Assembly (NCBI GenBank): GCA_947396885.1
Contig: OX377204.1
Span: forward strand, 93,444,728 to 93,508,727
Source of the DNA: Heligmosomoides polygyrus polygyrus
Lineage: Eukaryota; Nematoda; Chromadorea; Rhabditida; Heligmosomidae
DNA length: 64,000 nt
Reading direction: 5' to 3'
In this document: positions 1 to 10,230 of the stretch, in pieces
Position numbering within the stretch: the stretch's first letter is position 1
Layout of the letters: every line of letters starts with the position of its first letter
The notes under the pieces: model-generated
The model's input: only the letters and a program-made list of their open reading frames with translations
Database searches by the model: none
Told to the model about the DNA's origin: nothing
Position numbers and translations under genes: made by a program

Positions 1-175
1 AATATTCGAATTATTCGATTATTCGAATATTCGAGAAAGTACAATATTCGAATTATTCGTTTATTCGAATATTTGAAAGTGGCCAATATTCGAATATTCG
101 TTTATTCGAATATTCGAAGGCTTCGAATATCGAATATTCGAATAGTCGAATATTCGAATATTCTTTATCAATCTC
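1..175. repeat. AT-rich ATTCGAAT-type simple array
   Basis: Imperfect repeats of ATTCGAAT/ATTCGATT run from the window edge. The same word family recurs at 2985-3240 and 5045-5200, beside transposon fragments. No coding potential. Confidence 0.8.
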
Positions 176-1173
176 TTAACAAGTTAGTGGCACTCTTCTT
201 CGAAAACCAGGGGAGTCTGACCTTATGATAAAAAACGATGTTTGAGCTTCGCGCCTCGCTCAAAGTGCGCCGAATTGTGTGTACGTAATCTGATAAGAGA
301 AGTCAATGAACTTCCCGTGGAGATTTCCAAAATGACCTATTGCTTGTTATAAGGGTGAGTCTAAGAAGCACCGTAGTGGTCTTCAAATGTCCTGCGGGTA
401 GGTCAAAAATTACAAAAAACTGTAGCACTTCAGTGCTGGCTGATAAGGCGAAAGTGACGCCTTGAATGGCTTTGAAATACTCAGAAATTAACATGCAGAT
501 GCTGTAGAGCTTTAATTATAATTAGATGTTAGAAATCTGACAATTTATTAGGTCAAATGAATCATTCATTGCAGTCCGGGCGTGGATAGCGGGGAGAGGT
601 CCAGGTTCGAATCTAGGAGAGTTGTTTCCGGATTGCTTTGCGTTTTGGTAAATGTAGGACATATTCTCATTTTAACCATATTTACGAACATGATCGAAAT
701 ATTTTGCTTCAGTCCATCTCTGGGATGTGCTGATCAGTCTTCGGGTTTCTATAGAGAACGTTTCTCTTGTAAATTTTACTAATTTTAGCATCTCTTATAA
801 AATGCATCATTTTGACCCGCTCCGTAGTATTCGTAGCATTTGCATATAACACCAAATACAGTACTAACAACTAAATTAATTAGTCACCTTCTTCACTGAC
901 GAGCCTCGGGGTGACTAATTATAAACATGTTTTGTGTGAAGGCAGAGGCGAAACAAGACATGTTTAGTGTTGTTGTTACCATTGTTTTAGTTATTACTTG
1001 TTTTAGTTGTTGCTTGTTTTCCACTTGTGTTTGTTATAGTACAGAGTGATTTAGAGTTCATATACCCCAGGTTATTTCTAATTCTACTTCGTTGTTTAGA
1101 CATTGAATTTAAAACTGTTTGAGTAATAAAATTTACATATATGATTAACTTATTCTATTGGTCTTCTTGCAGC
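176..1173. other. No gene recognised
   Basis: I see no conserved frame or convincing splice structure. The piece at about 303-350 recurs in inverted orientation at about 2110-2165 (shared GGTTCATTGACCTCC-like end), so part of this stretch is dispersed repeat. Confidence 0.5.
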
Positions 1174-1521
1174 CTATTCTTCCTCGGCCACTCTCCCGCA
1201 CTGACAGGGGGGGGGGGGGGGCTTTGCAAACGTAGGTACTTGTATTAATCCCATGACTTCGTAAGTAGATAATAAAATTTCGTACAAATGTTGTCCTGAG
1301 GGTTGGCTGAGGTTCTGATCACGAAGCTGGCAAACGCGTTCGGTGTTACCGTCGACCACAATAGGCGACGGTGAGTATGTGCGAGAAAAGGTGCAGAATA
1401 ACCGGCCGCGTTGTACTACTGTGACTCCAAAAGTGGAGTGGAGGTCGATTTTTTTCGCCCAAACATCGCCTGTACTGTTATTTTGGATGCTGAGCACGAA
1501 TATGTTATCCAATTTCGACAA
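1174..1521 (-). CDS. Unrecognised 115-codon open frame, possible exon
   Basis: An uninterrupted minus-strand frame of 115 codons with ordinary amino-acid composition ends in a poly-proline run created by a G15 tract (1208-1222 on +). I recognise no domain and could not define splice sites that join it to neighbours, and the region around it is repeat-rich. It could be a real exon, a relic of an element, or chance. Confidence 0.2.
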   Translation of the reverse strand: MSKLDNIFVLSIQNNSTGDVWAKKIDLHSTFGVTVVQRGRLFCTFSRTYSPSPIVVDGNTERVCQLRDQNLSQPSGQHLYEILLSTYEVMGLIQVPTFAKPPPPPCQCGRVAEEE

Positions 1522-2820
1522 TTTGGCCGCTTACGATATTTCATAGTGTGTGTTCGTGAGTAAGGATGGGGTTGTCATGACCACTGATTTCGTCCTTTCC
1601 TCGCCTTAGGAAATTATTTAGGCTGCTGCCACGAATCTGTCATTTCTTTTTCTAAATTATCCATTTTTCGTGAACTACTTTCCATCTCAAAGTCGAAGAC
1701 TGGAAAGCAAGTCTGATCACATATGTAGCTGAAGAAAGCGATTCTATGTAGTCAAACTGATAAACTTGATCACTCATGAAAATATGGAATCACGCGATCA
1801 CGCGAAAACGTTTACTAGATTTGCGATCAGCACCTCAATTAGCCCTCTAGACGACGTTTGATCGAAACCTGCTTTCGATCTCCGGAGTTGTGAGAGTACA
1901 AGTCCCTAAACCTTCGATTAGCAGAGAGTGGTGGGGAGGCGATGGGCAGCAGGGGTGTGCGTTAGATTTTTTCGGTAAATTTTTAACGACCATTTTTTAA
2001 CGAAAAATTTTCGCGTTAAAAAGGTAAATTCGGTAAATTCGTTAAATAAAATGTCCCTTAGCTGCATTCAGTTTTAAAGCACTGGGGTGCCTCTCGGACA
2101 ATTCCCCACAGCGCTCAATAGGTCACTTATAAGATTCCCACGGGAGGTTCATTGACCTCCCTTGTGAGTTGACGCGAAGTAAGCGCTGCAAGCGCGGTCC
2201 TCCGCTGCGCACCTGCTTCCTTGTAAACGGCCGTCGAGCGCGCTGTGGCCATTCACGTGAATCGCAAGTGATTAGGGTTATGCCTGTACTCAGATATTTT
2301 TACCTTCAGTATACTACGGGAGAATCTTCGTTTTGTATTTCTACCCCAGTTACAACAAGGGAACGATTAGAGCCGAAGGGGCTGCGGTAGGGAGGTAAAA
2401 CGTTTAGGAGCCTACAAAGCTCCTGCTTTCTGCCAGTAAAGACGTTGAAGAAGAGAGGAAGAGCAACGGCTATGGAGTACAAGAGCCAGTCATACTCCGT
2501 TTCCGATGAAAGTGAGCCATCCCCATTTTCGCTCTAACACTGTCCAAGTCGTAGTGTCTTGTCAGATTAGATCCCAACGCGGGTCCGTTTCTCTTCAACG
2601 GAGCTAGAACACAAACTGAATGCCATTCATGAGACTCCAGTGCGCCCTTTCTGCACCAGATCGCCTTTGTGTCATTTCTCCGCTCATGATAATCATTCTT
2701 TTACCACCTGGAAGCTTCGCTATAACATAAGGAAAGATAGCAACCTATAGAGAAAGACATATAACAATCTAGCTCTGCCTACCCAAGGTGTTTCTCTCGT
2801 CTCGGTGCACGAATTTTTAG
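1522..2820. other. Gene-poor stretch with low-complexity TTAACG patch
   Basis: 1970-2050 is a TTAA/GTTAAA-rich patch resembling the one at about 29735-29820. The rest contains no exon I can support. Confidence 0.4.
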
Positions 2821-2922
2821 GGAAGCAAAGCGTGCTTCATTGCCATTATACCGCTGTTATTGTTCTTTGGTCTCGTAAAGGAAATGGATGGAGCAGCCAT
2901 TCATTTCCTTCACAGTGGGTAA
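2821..2922 (+). CDS. Candidate terminal exon with one membrane segment
   Basis: After an acceptor-like ATTTTTAG at 2813-2820 the frame stays open for 33 codons to a TAA that overlaps an AATAAA-like signal. It contains a hydrophobic stretch (residues about 5-19, CFIAIIPLLLFFGLV) suited to a membrane helix. I could not find upstream exons. It may be the last exon of a small membrane protein or a chance frame. Confidence 0.25.
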   Translation, partial: GSKACFIAIIPLLLFFGLVKEMDGAAIHFLHSG

Positions 2923-2984
2923 TAAAAAATAATTAAATGTCAACCACTGGGTGACGACATTAAATAATAGTGTTCATTTGATTA

Positions 2985-3240
2985 TTCGAATATTCGACTA
3001 TTCGAAATTCGATTATTCGAAATTCGACTTTTTGGAAATCGAATATTATACGATCGTTCGAAGTTCGAAATTCTGAAAATCAAATATTATTCGATCATTC
3101 GAAATTCGAAATTTTGAAAATCGAATATTATTCGATCACTCGAAATTCGAAATTTTGAAAATCGAATATTATTCGATCATTCGAAATTCGAAATTTTGAA
3201 AATCGAATATTATTCGATCATTCGAAATTCGAAATATTTT
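2985..3240. repeat. Tandem array, 41-bp unit
   Basis: At least four near-identical 41-bp units start GATCATTCGAAATTCGAAAT and end AATATTATTC. The array lies directly upstream of a CR1-type fragment. Confidence 0.85.
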
Positions 3241-3261
3241 CCCAAGGACAAAGGTATACTG

Positions 3262-3392
3262 TATTGGTGACGCATTTATTGATGGAAGTGAATTGGTTAA
3301 AGGCCTTGGTGTTTTCGTAGATTCAAAGCTTGTTTTTTTGAGCCATGTTGTAGCAATTACGCAGAGAACTCACAGTGTACCTAACTTTATGG
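3262..3392 (+). mobile_element. CR1-like non-LTR retrotransposon fragment, part 1
   Basis: The plus frame reads a conserved piece of the reverse transcriptase C-terminal region (LGVFVDSKL, then ITQRTHSV). Its continuation resumes at about 4873, so one copy was split by later insertions. Both pieces are truncated and non-functional. CR1-clade membership is inferred from motif order. Confidence 0.7.
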
Positions 3393-3407
3393 AGGGTAAA
3401 AGAATAA

Positions 3408-3705
3408 AAAAGGATAAAAGACGGCGTTATTCAATCCCCTTTGGGATGCGCCACGCATTCTACTTCTACGGGATGTCGTGGAGGCGAGTTGAATGCGTAT
3501 TTGGCCATACAATGAATTGCGGTGGCCAGCCGATGAACAAGTCGGTGCTTTATCATTCCCAGACAAGTCTGATACCAATTCACAGACCCCGGAGGGATGG
3601 AAGGCTTGGTTGGCCTGGGCGTTAGATCCGAACCAGAAACCTGGTATCGGGTGCAGGCGACAGCCGGCGCCTCCTCCTACTGCGCTCCACGCGCCTATAC
3701 AGGGT
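3408..3705 (-). mobile_element. tRNA-derived SINE, family 2
   Basis: Same family as 6926-7190, 7768-8190 and 12085-12385. In the minus orientation the head carries an A-box-like and a B-box-like sequence, as expected of a tRNA-derived pol III promoter. Its complement encodes the pseudo-protein MRIWPYNELRWPADEQ, which recurs wherever this SINE occurs and is not a gene. Confidence 0.75.
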
Positions 3706-3708
3706 GTA

Positions 3709-4872
3709 CAGGGTGTTTAAAAAAATTGTATACACTGTTTGAGAGGTAAAGAACTGAACTGAAGAAGTTAAGAACTCATATTAGAGCTTAAGAAGATATA
3801 AAATTTTCTGACATATGAGCGGTATGGATTGCGCCATGCGCTCGTCTGAAATTTCGCATTTTACAATCGATTGATTGTGTTCGCTTGAATACTTGTTGTA
3901 ATTTTATCACTGGTTTGATTGATTTAGGTTTTTTAAGGTTTAAACCTTAAAAACACACATGTTGAAAAAAATCCAGGATATCCCAAAAAGGCAGGTTCTA
4001 TTTGGGAGGTTCTAACATTGCTGCTAGCAAAGTTTTTTTTAAGACGTTTAAGACTCATATGAAAGCACAGGGTAACGAGATTTCTGTGGCAGCAAATAGT
4101 CAAGATTGTGCCATGTATCCACCTGAGATCTTGCATTTCAGAATCGACTGATTGTGCATGTGCTGAGTGCTTGCACCAATCGTTTTACCTCTTCGCCACA
4201 CTAACCTGTGCTGTGCTTTTTTAAAGTTTCTGCCGCCTAGTAGCTGTAATTATGCCGATTAACCTCTACTCCACAGAATCCGTCTTGAAAAATGAAGCTC
4301 CTACTCGTATTTAATTTGTGCAATCAATAAACTTGCACGTCACGTTTTTCTCGCAATTTTCTAGCTCTAAACGTTAAAAAATACACAGCACATGTTAACG
4401 TAGCCAAGTAGTGACAAGATTGTAACAAGCATTCAGCCCATGTACAATCATTCGGGTCTGAAATGCAAGGTCTCGGGCGAAAGCATGGCGCAATCTTGAC
4501 TTTTCTGCGAGTCGCAGAAATCTCGTTACCCTGTGCTTTTTTAAAACTTTCGTATAGTGCCTGGGTTTATCATCATACCGCACATTTTTCATAAGCCGAA
4601 GGTTCTTTAATAAAGTTTTAAATTTTGAAAGAAGCACAAATAAATCGAAACGGCTACTTTGTCAGGAAATTGTGATATGTATTCAAGCGAAACACAATCA
4701 ATCGAGTGTAAAATTCAAGGTTTCAGATGAGTGCATGGCGCAATCCCTTCTGATCATATGCCAAAAATTTCTGCTTTCACAAACATTCATATAAGCCTTT
4801 AACTTCTTCAGCACCTTTACTGTGAGCAAAGCTATCACCTTTCAAACAGTGTACACATTTTTTGAGACGTCC
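3709..4872. mobile_element. Fold-back element with arms of about 500 bp
   Basis: The left arm (3709 on) and the right arm (ending 4872) are inverted copies: each has TGTAYACACTGTTTGARAGG near its end and the GATTGCGCCATGC block further in. TA dinucleotides flank both ends. There is no transposase, so it is non-autonomous. It separates the two parts of the CR1 fragment. Confidence 0.75.
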
Positions 4873-5043
4873 TATATTACGAAATGTATGCAGTGATAAT
4901 TCTGTTATTCTTGCTAAATTGTCTAAAACCTACGTTCTTCCTCATCTGGAGTACTGTTCACAACTATGTAATCCGCTGCTAAGGAGCCAATCGTACGGCT
5001 GGAAACAGTCCAAAGAACTTTCACAAGACTTGTCTACAGTATA
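4873..5043 (+). mobile_element. CR1-like non-LTR retrotransposon fragment, part 2
   Basis: Continues the reverse transcriptase C-terminal region with KTYVLPHLEYCSQL, a hallmark stretch of CR1/jockey-type elements. It follows part 1 in the same orientation once the intervening fold-back and SINE are removed. Confidence 0.7.
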
Positions 5044-5044
5044 G

Positions 5045-5205
5045 TTGTGCCCGAATGAATATTTGAGCATTCGATTTCGAATAATTCTATTCGAATTCGA
5101 ATATTCGTATTCGAACGTTCGAAAAAACGCGATTTTCGAATGCACTGGAATTCGAATGCTCGAAAATCGTCGCTATTCGAATATGTTCGGTTATTCGCAA
5201 TTTTT
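5045..5205. repeat. ATTCGAAT-type array
   Basis: Same AT-rich word family as 1-175. It lies between the CR1 fragment and the left arm of the next fold-back element. Confidence 0.7.
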
Positions 5206-5511
5206 GGGAGAGGACAACTATAGTCTACAGTAGTCATGGGATCCGACACCGATTCGGATAAATCGAATTTGCCATTATTTTCAAACCCTATTGAAAAGAT
5301 TATGCGAATAATAGCATTCTTGAAAGACACCGGATCTTAAGATGATTTAAATAAGAGAAAAGCTTTAACAAGAAGGAATGTCTTATGATCCAAATGACTG
5401 ATTCATCTTTGGATCTCACTTTCGATGTTTGAATCGGATAGGACATCAGATTTCTGATCGAAATCAATTATCTGGGTTGTCACAACGATGTTTTGTTGCG
5501 ATCAAAACTTC

Positions 5512-5589
5512 TAGCGCCAGGCGGGACTCGAACCCGAACCTCCCTCTGACCGGGCGGGAATGCTCTACGCCTTAACACCACCGGCGCCG
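5512..5589 (-). mobile_element. tRNA-derived SINE unit, family 1
   Basis: The tRNA-like core has complementary GCGCCGG and CTGGCGC ends, an A-box-like TGGTGTAA segment and a GGTTCGAG B box. The anticodon arm does not fold as a tRNA. The flank GTTTTGATCGCAAC is shared by all copies. Confidence 0.75.
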
Positions 5590-5785
5590 TTTGACGCAAC
5601 ATCCACACCTCGTGGGGCCGATCAGCACTCACCCGTATCCGGGATGAGCTGGCCGCTGATATCAGCATGGAACCAGTTAAGCTGACGGTCTTGATAGAAA
5701 CGATTCAAATCAGTTTCTTTAAGCCTCAAGGGGCTGGTATCGAGGTTGTAAGCTGTCACAACGATGTTTTGTTGCTCGATCAAAC

Positions 5786-5862
5786 GGCGCCGGTGGTCTA
5801 AAGGCGTAGAGCATTTCCGCCCGGTCAGAGGGAGGTGCGGGTTCGAGTTCCGCATGGCGCTA
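5786..5862 (+). mobile_element. tRNA-derived SINE unit, family 1
   Basis: Inverted relative to 5512-5589, and followed 282 bp later by another direct copy. The B box reads GGTTCGAGTTCC. Confidence 0.75.
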
Positions 5863-6067
5863 GAAGTTTTGATCGCAACAAGACATCGTTGTAACAGCTT
5901 ATAACCTCGATACCAGCCAATTGAGGCTTAAAGAAACTGATTTGAATCATTTCTATCAAGACCTACAGCTTAACTGGTTCCATGCTGATATCAGCGGCCG
6001 GCTCATCCCGATGTACGGGTGAGTGCTGATGGGTCCCACGAGGTGTGGATGTTGCGTTCGATCAAAC

Positions 6068-6143
6068 GGCGCCGGTGGTGTAATGGCGTAGAGCATTCCC
6101 GCCCGGTCAGAGGGAGGTGCGGGTTCGAGTTCCGCATGGCGCT
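6068..6143 (+). mobile_element. tRNA-derived SINE unit, family 1
   Basis: Direct copy of 5786-5862 at a spacing of 282 bp. The spacer (tail, CTTATAACCTCGATACCAGCC block, next head) is also repeated, so these are tandem full units. Confidence 0.75.
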
Positions 6144-6436
6144 AGAAGTTTTGATCGCAACAAGACATCGTTGTAACAGCTTATAACCTCGATACCAGCC
6201 AATTGAGGCTTAAAGAAACTGATTTGAATTATCGAGTGTTCCGAAAATCGATGAGGAGAAAATCATTTCTATCTGAATCGCATTATGATCCGAGCATTTC
6301 AAAAATCCCATTATTCGTACTGTCGTTTTAACCGTGGTTTGGAAAAAAAAAACGAAAGAGCCGATTTATCCAAATCGGCGTCGGATCCACTGTGCAAACT
6401 ACAGTACAGTAAACAATGGGTTTTTGGAAACTTACC

Positions 6437-6604
6437 TACTTCTGGGAAACGCCTGAAGGCTTTAGGCTTTAGGTCTTGTTGCATGGAAGGGTTGCTGCTG
6501 ACCTTGCTTCAAAATACTTCTTGGAAAGCTCAAATTTCATGCTGGGAAGCACAGGATATTGAAGCTTTGCAGTCTGCCTTCCATCGAATTGAACTTCCAC
6601 TATC
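6437..6604 (-). pseudogene. Possible Argonaute PAZ-like exon relic
   Basis: On the minus strand an acceptor (TTAATTATAG) is followed by a frame reading VEVQFDGRQTAKLQYPVLPS. This resembles the part of Argonaute PAZ domains where a short beta hairpin precedes a YP-x-LP motif. A TAA at 6469-6471 interrupts the frame before a good donor (GTAAGT, next to 6437), so this is probably a broken exon. The assignment rests on one short motif. Confidence 0.22.
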
Positions 6605-6737
6605 CTATAATTAAGAACGCTCAGCTGTTTAATTTCATCTTTCACAGAATTTCACAATGCCTTGGACTTCTGCCTAGGAAAGTTTAAAATGCAGAAAATA
6701 GTAGGAATGTCTGAAAAGAATAGATGTGTTGCAGGTA

Positions 6738-7383
6738 TTAAGAATCCCAACAAGCTTCATGTATTATTACTGCTTTCACAAAAGCTTCTGCAAACGCTAC
6801 AGTCCACCTTTTCAGAACTCTGTCGTTGCTGAGTATGGAGCTTCCTTGTTTTAATTCTTCTCTGCAGCAGTTTCTGCTCCTTAGCTCCTGTTTATGGCAC
6901 TCGCGTTGTTAATAACTGCTGAAAGGATAAAGGACCATGTTACGGAGTTCCTTTTGGTATGCGCCACGCAATCGACTCTATGGGGTATCGCTCAAGGCAA
7001 TTTGAATGTGCATTTGGCTATACAATGCCAGCCGATGAACAAGTCAGTGGCTTATCCTTCCCAGACAAGTCTGGTACCAATTCACCAATCCTGAGGGATG
7101 GAAGGCTTGGTTGGCTTGGCCTGGAACCCTGATCCAGGAACCTGGTATCGGGTGCACGCGACAGCCGGTACCTCCTCCTACTGCGCTACATGAACCCAAG
7201 AATTCCAACAGACTTCATGTAATTTTATTGCCTACGGAAAAGCATCTGCAAACCTAGCGGTCCACCTCTGCAGGGCTCTGCCGTTGCTGAATATGAACTT
7301 CGTTGAATTAAGTTTTCTCTGTAGCAGTTCTTACGCTTTGGCTTCCGCTTGTGATACTCGATTTACTAATATTTGCTGGACAG
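6738..7383. repeat. Direct duplication (6738-6925 and 7193-7383) around a SINE
   Basis: Two diverged direct copies of about 190 bp flank the family-2 SINE. On the minus strand both copies read a similar short peptide (copy 1 LKRWTVAFAEAF, copy 2 LQRWTARFADAF), so the duplicated piece may once have been an exon. One copy carries a stop. Confidence 0.5.
6926..7190 (-). mobile_element. tRNA-derived SINE, family 2
   Basis: Same sequence as 3408-3705, with tail TTATCCTTCCCAGACAAGTC and head GTATCGGGTGCACGCGACAG read on +. Confidence 0.75.
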
Positions 7384-7767
7384 CTCTACCGGTGATCACA
7401 CAAGAGCTGACTTATGAGACGACGAGTAGCGTAGGAGCAATCGCCGAGAAACGAGATAGCTAGACGTCTTTACGAGATTAAAAAATCGCTACTACTAATC
7501 CTCGCCGGATGTGAGAGCACAGTCGAGGGACGCGCTAGCCGGTTTCTGCACCCCAAAATGAGCTTCATGGTTCGGCGAGTTTTTGGAAATTTGCAGCTTG
7601 TAGTTGATACCACCGCTCGGTGGGCCCGTGCGTGGTCATTATCCGTAGCACCCGAAAATGAGACCAAATAAGTCATCGAAGGAGATATATATCCGTAGTT
7701 GACAGTATCACGGAGTTAGGAATTTCCTATAACAATAAATTACTTTCTCCGAGTATCACAAAAATAG

Positions 7768-8190
7768 GGCGCGGTAGCGCAGTCGGAGGAGATACCAGCT
7801 GTCACGTGCACCCGATACCAGGTTTCTGGTTCGGATTTCCCGCCCGGGCCAACCAAGTCTTCCTTCCCTCCGGGATCGGTAAATTGGTGCTGTCTTCCTC
7901 TCCACGCAGAACGTGGCCGTACCATCGTAAGTGAGCTTCGCGCATCTTGTCCGCTATCGGCGAGACACCAAACTTCTGCCAATGACATCATTTCTGATGC
8001 CGTCCATGCGCATGACTCCAGACGTCCATCCCAGCATCTTCGTCTCCATGACGCTGAGGCGTGTTTCAACTTTTTGGCCACCGCAAGTCACCATATAGGC
8101 CAAATACGCATTCAAATCGCCTCCACGGCATCCCGTAGAAGTAGAATGCGTGGCGCAACCCTAAAGGATTGAGTAACGCCGTCCTTCATC
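7768..8190 (+). mobile_element. tRNA-derived SINE, family 2, interrupted
   Basis: The head is well preserved: A box TAGCGCAGTCGG at 7775-7786, then a GGTTCGGATT B box. The body stops near 7893 and resumes at about 8085 with the typical CCACCGCAAGTC tail. The piece between is an RTE fragment. Confidence 0.75.
7894..8084 (-). mobile_element. RTE-like retrotransposon 3' fragment
   Basis: The minus frame reads the end of an RTE-type polyprotein (SPIADKMREAHLRWYGHVLR), with METKMLGWTSGVMRMD just before it. It lies inside a family-2 SINE. Confidence 0.7.
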
Positions 8191-8224
8191 TTTCATCACA
8201 AAAATAATTGCAGGAGGTTGTGCA

Positions 8225-8620
8225 TACCAAATTTCCAAGGGTTTAACCACGAAGAAAAACGATGAGCTGCTTAAGGTGTACAAAATCTATGTTAGAGCAG
8301 TGCTAAAATGTGGTACCGCTGTCTTCCTTCTCTTTTTCTTTCTTTCCCGAAGAAAAGGGATATGCATGTGATTGAAATGATTCAGAATATTTTTACTAGA
8401 AAACTTTAACGGGGATTTTTCTACTCTCGCACTACTAAATCTGAAATTAGGAACAAATTTTTTGGAATTCATACGCTAGAAAGTCGAAGGAAACTGTGAG
8501 ATGTCTGCATGTTATTTAAGATAATTTCTCGACAGTGTGATGTGGTTGGTAGAGCTTGCTATTTAACCGTCTCGTCTACAACCAGAGTTGACAATGTGAG
8601 ATTAAGCGTTGAAGTAGAAT
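8225..8620 (+). mobile_element. CR1-like reverse transcriptase C-terminal fragment
   Basis: Frameshifted plus-strand coding reads LLKVYKIYVRAVLKCGTAVF and then SRTTKSEIRNKFFGIHTLES-like sequence, matching the region after the RT palm in CR1-type elements. Several indels make it dead. A family-2 SINE tail follows. Confidence 0.6.
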
Positions 8621-8639
8621 GCGTGGCGAATCCTCAATA

Positions 8640-9010
8640 ACGTTGAGTAATGCCGACGATATAACTCGATGCTGACAACATTTTGTCAGAAAAATTATAG
8701 GCGATCAGGGTTTTCGGAGTTGTTTTCTAGTGCTTCAGTTCTTCAAGGACCAGAGCATCACGCTCGACCACTGCGTTCTAGGTAAACATCAGTAGCGTTG
8801 TGTTTGCGCTGCTGTGTCAGGTACCAAACAGATTTTTTTCATGTTGGACCCCTAGTGGGTGCATTCATTGCTTCAGGCTCTTTGTATTATTTGGGCTTCT
8901 GAATGGCAGCAAAATACTGAAAATGACGAGGGTGCAGTGCATAGTTAGATTATGGTTGCTTGATTTTTCGTTTTTACCCCGTTCTTATGACCGCATATAG
9001 GCTGCACTTA

Positions 9011-9069
<59 letters not shown>

Positions 9070-9165
9070 ATAGACTCCGTAGGTGTTGCAATGCGGCCTA
9101 CGAAGCTACTCACATGACTTGAATTGTCTCATTAAGCTAAGAGTGAACCGTCATTTTATCCGTAA
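8640..9165. other. No gene recognised; contains (AAAT)n
   Basis: 9013-9072 is a perfect AAAT microsatellite of about 15 units. I see nothing else. Confidence 0.6.
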
Positions 9166-9300
9166 GGCCCCGTTTATACTTCGACGTCGAGCGACGCGAC
9201 GCCACGTATAGCGGCCATAAGCGAGCGACGCGATCGATCAATTTGGCCACTTTATATGCCGTCGCGTCGCTCGGCGGCGGAAGTATAAACGGGGCCTAAG
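9163..9300. mobile_element. MITE, 138 bp
   Basis: Terminal inverted repeats TAAGGCCCCGTTTATACTTC and its complement enclose a GC-rich palindromic core. It belongs to a group of short elements whose ends share GGCC followed by a TATAC/TATAAAC word. Confidence 0.85.
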
Positions 9301-9424
9301 CCTAAGGGACATGGATCATTTGCCTCCTCATTGTCTCAAACTTGTCTATCTTGGCTTTTGTAGTGTTTAAAACTATTGTCCCATACCCCATGCGTCCCTA
9401 ACCAGCTTGATCCCAGTTGCCTCT

Positions 9425-9660
9425 CTGCTGCTGCTTACCGCCATAATGACTCATCGCGGGAATTCCAATTGTATTTTGAATGTAGGAGAGATCTCGAAGG
9501 CGCTCCCGCGCTTCCGCAAAAAGGCGCGAAAACAGGGCATAAAAGCAGGTATCGACTTGCAACAGGGCTCAGTTTTCTTTTTTTCAGTGCGGCATTGTCT
9601 CTTCTATTCTCCTTCGAGTCATGTTGTTGTCCTACTGTGGAAGAATAAGCGGTTGTGTTT
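9425..9660 (+). repeat. Dispersed repeat with TATA-like box
   Basis: Matches 62335-62490 over about 130 bp, including CAGGGCATAAAAGC. The conserved TATA-like word suggests a promoter-bearing piece (LTR-like or element promoter). No flanking copy proves an LTR. Confidence 0.5.
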
Positions 9661-9717
9661 GTCTTTCCGTCTGTTCGTCCGTCTGTCCATCTGGCCTTTC
9701 GTAAACGTCGAGTAACA

Positions 9718-10090
9718 GCCATCCGGGTTCAGGTGAGGTGTCACCTACGTCGTGTTGAGAGGGGTCAGAAGACGTGTCGCCAACGTGTCACGCAAAGGGT
9801 GTCCGAGCATGTACCATCGACGTCGTGAAGGCGAGCGTCCGAGTTCAGAAGGGGTGTCACCGACGTCCTTCAACAGGCGTGTGGGTTCAGAAGACGCGTC
9901 ACCAATGTCGCGCAGAGGACGCCCGGCTTGAGAAGGGGCGTCAGCGACGTCGAGCAAGGCGTGTTCGGATTCAGAAGACATGTCACCGATGTAGCTAATG
10001 GGTGTCTGGGTTAAGAAGAGGTTAACTGATGTCCCGCAAAGGACGTTGTCCGGCTTGAGAAGACATGTCACCGACGTCGTTCATCAGGTG
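9718..10090. repeat. Degenerate minisatellite, GTCACCGACGTC type
   Basis: Imperfect units of about 40-50 bp repeat GTGTCACCGACGTC plus TTCAGAAGA. Open frames on both strands are by-products. Related to 58450-59620. Confidence 0.8.
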
Positions 10091-10222
10091 CCTGGTTAGG
10101 AGATAAAACTGCCTCATTCTCGCCGTATCTCCGTACGCCCGGTTGCAGCTGCGTTGCTACCGAATCGAGAAGTCGTTCAGTCGGCCAAGGGCCGGTACAC
10201 TATCAAACACTCGAATAATTAT

Positions 10223-10229
10223 TTTTCAG
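10223..10229 (+). promoter_or_regulatory. Probable trans-splice acceptor
   Basis: TTTTCAG lies one base upstream of the ATG of the secreted-protein gene. With no upstream exon visible, a spliced-leader acceptor is the simplest reading. Confidence 0.55.
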
Positions 10230-10230
10230 A

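Larger units (their letters stand above)
5215..6410. mobile_element. Fold-back element carrying three SINE units
   Basis: 5215-5345 and 6275-6410 are inverted copies: both hold a GATCCGAC block, a GGATAAATCG block and, further in, a GCGAATAATAG-like block. The interior is almost entirely tRNA-derived SINE sequence. Confidence 0.65.

Noticed and set aside
2985..3240. CRISPR-like regular repeats
   Set aside because: Units are contiguous tandem copies without unique spacers, in a eukaryotic genome.
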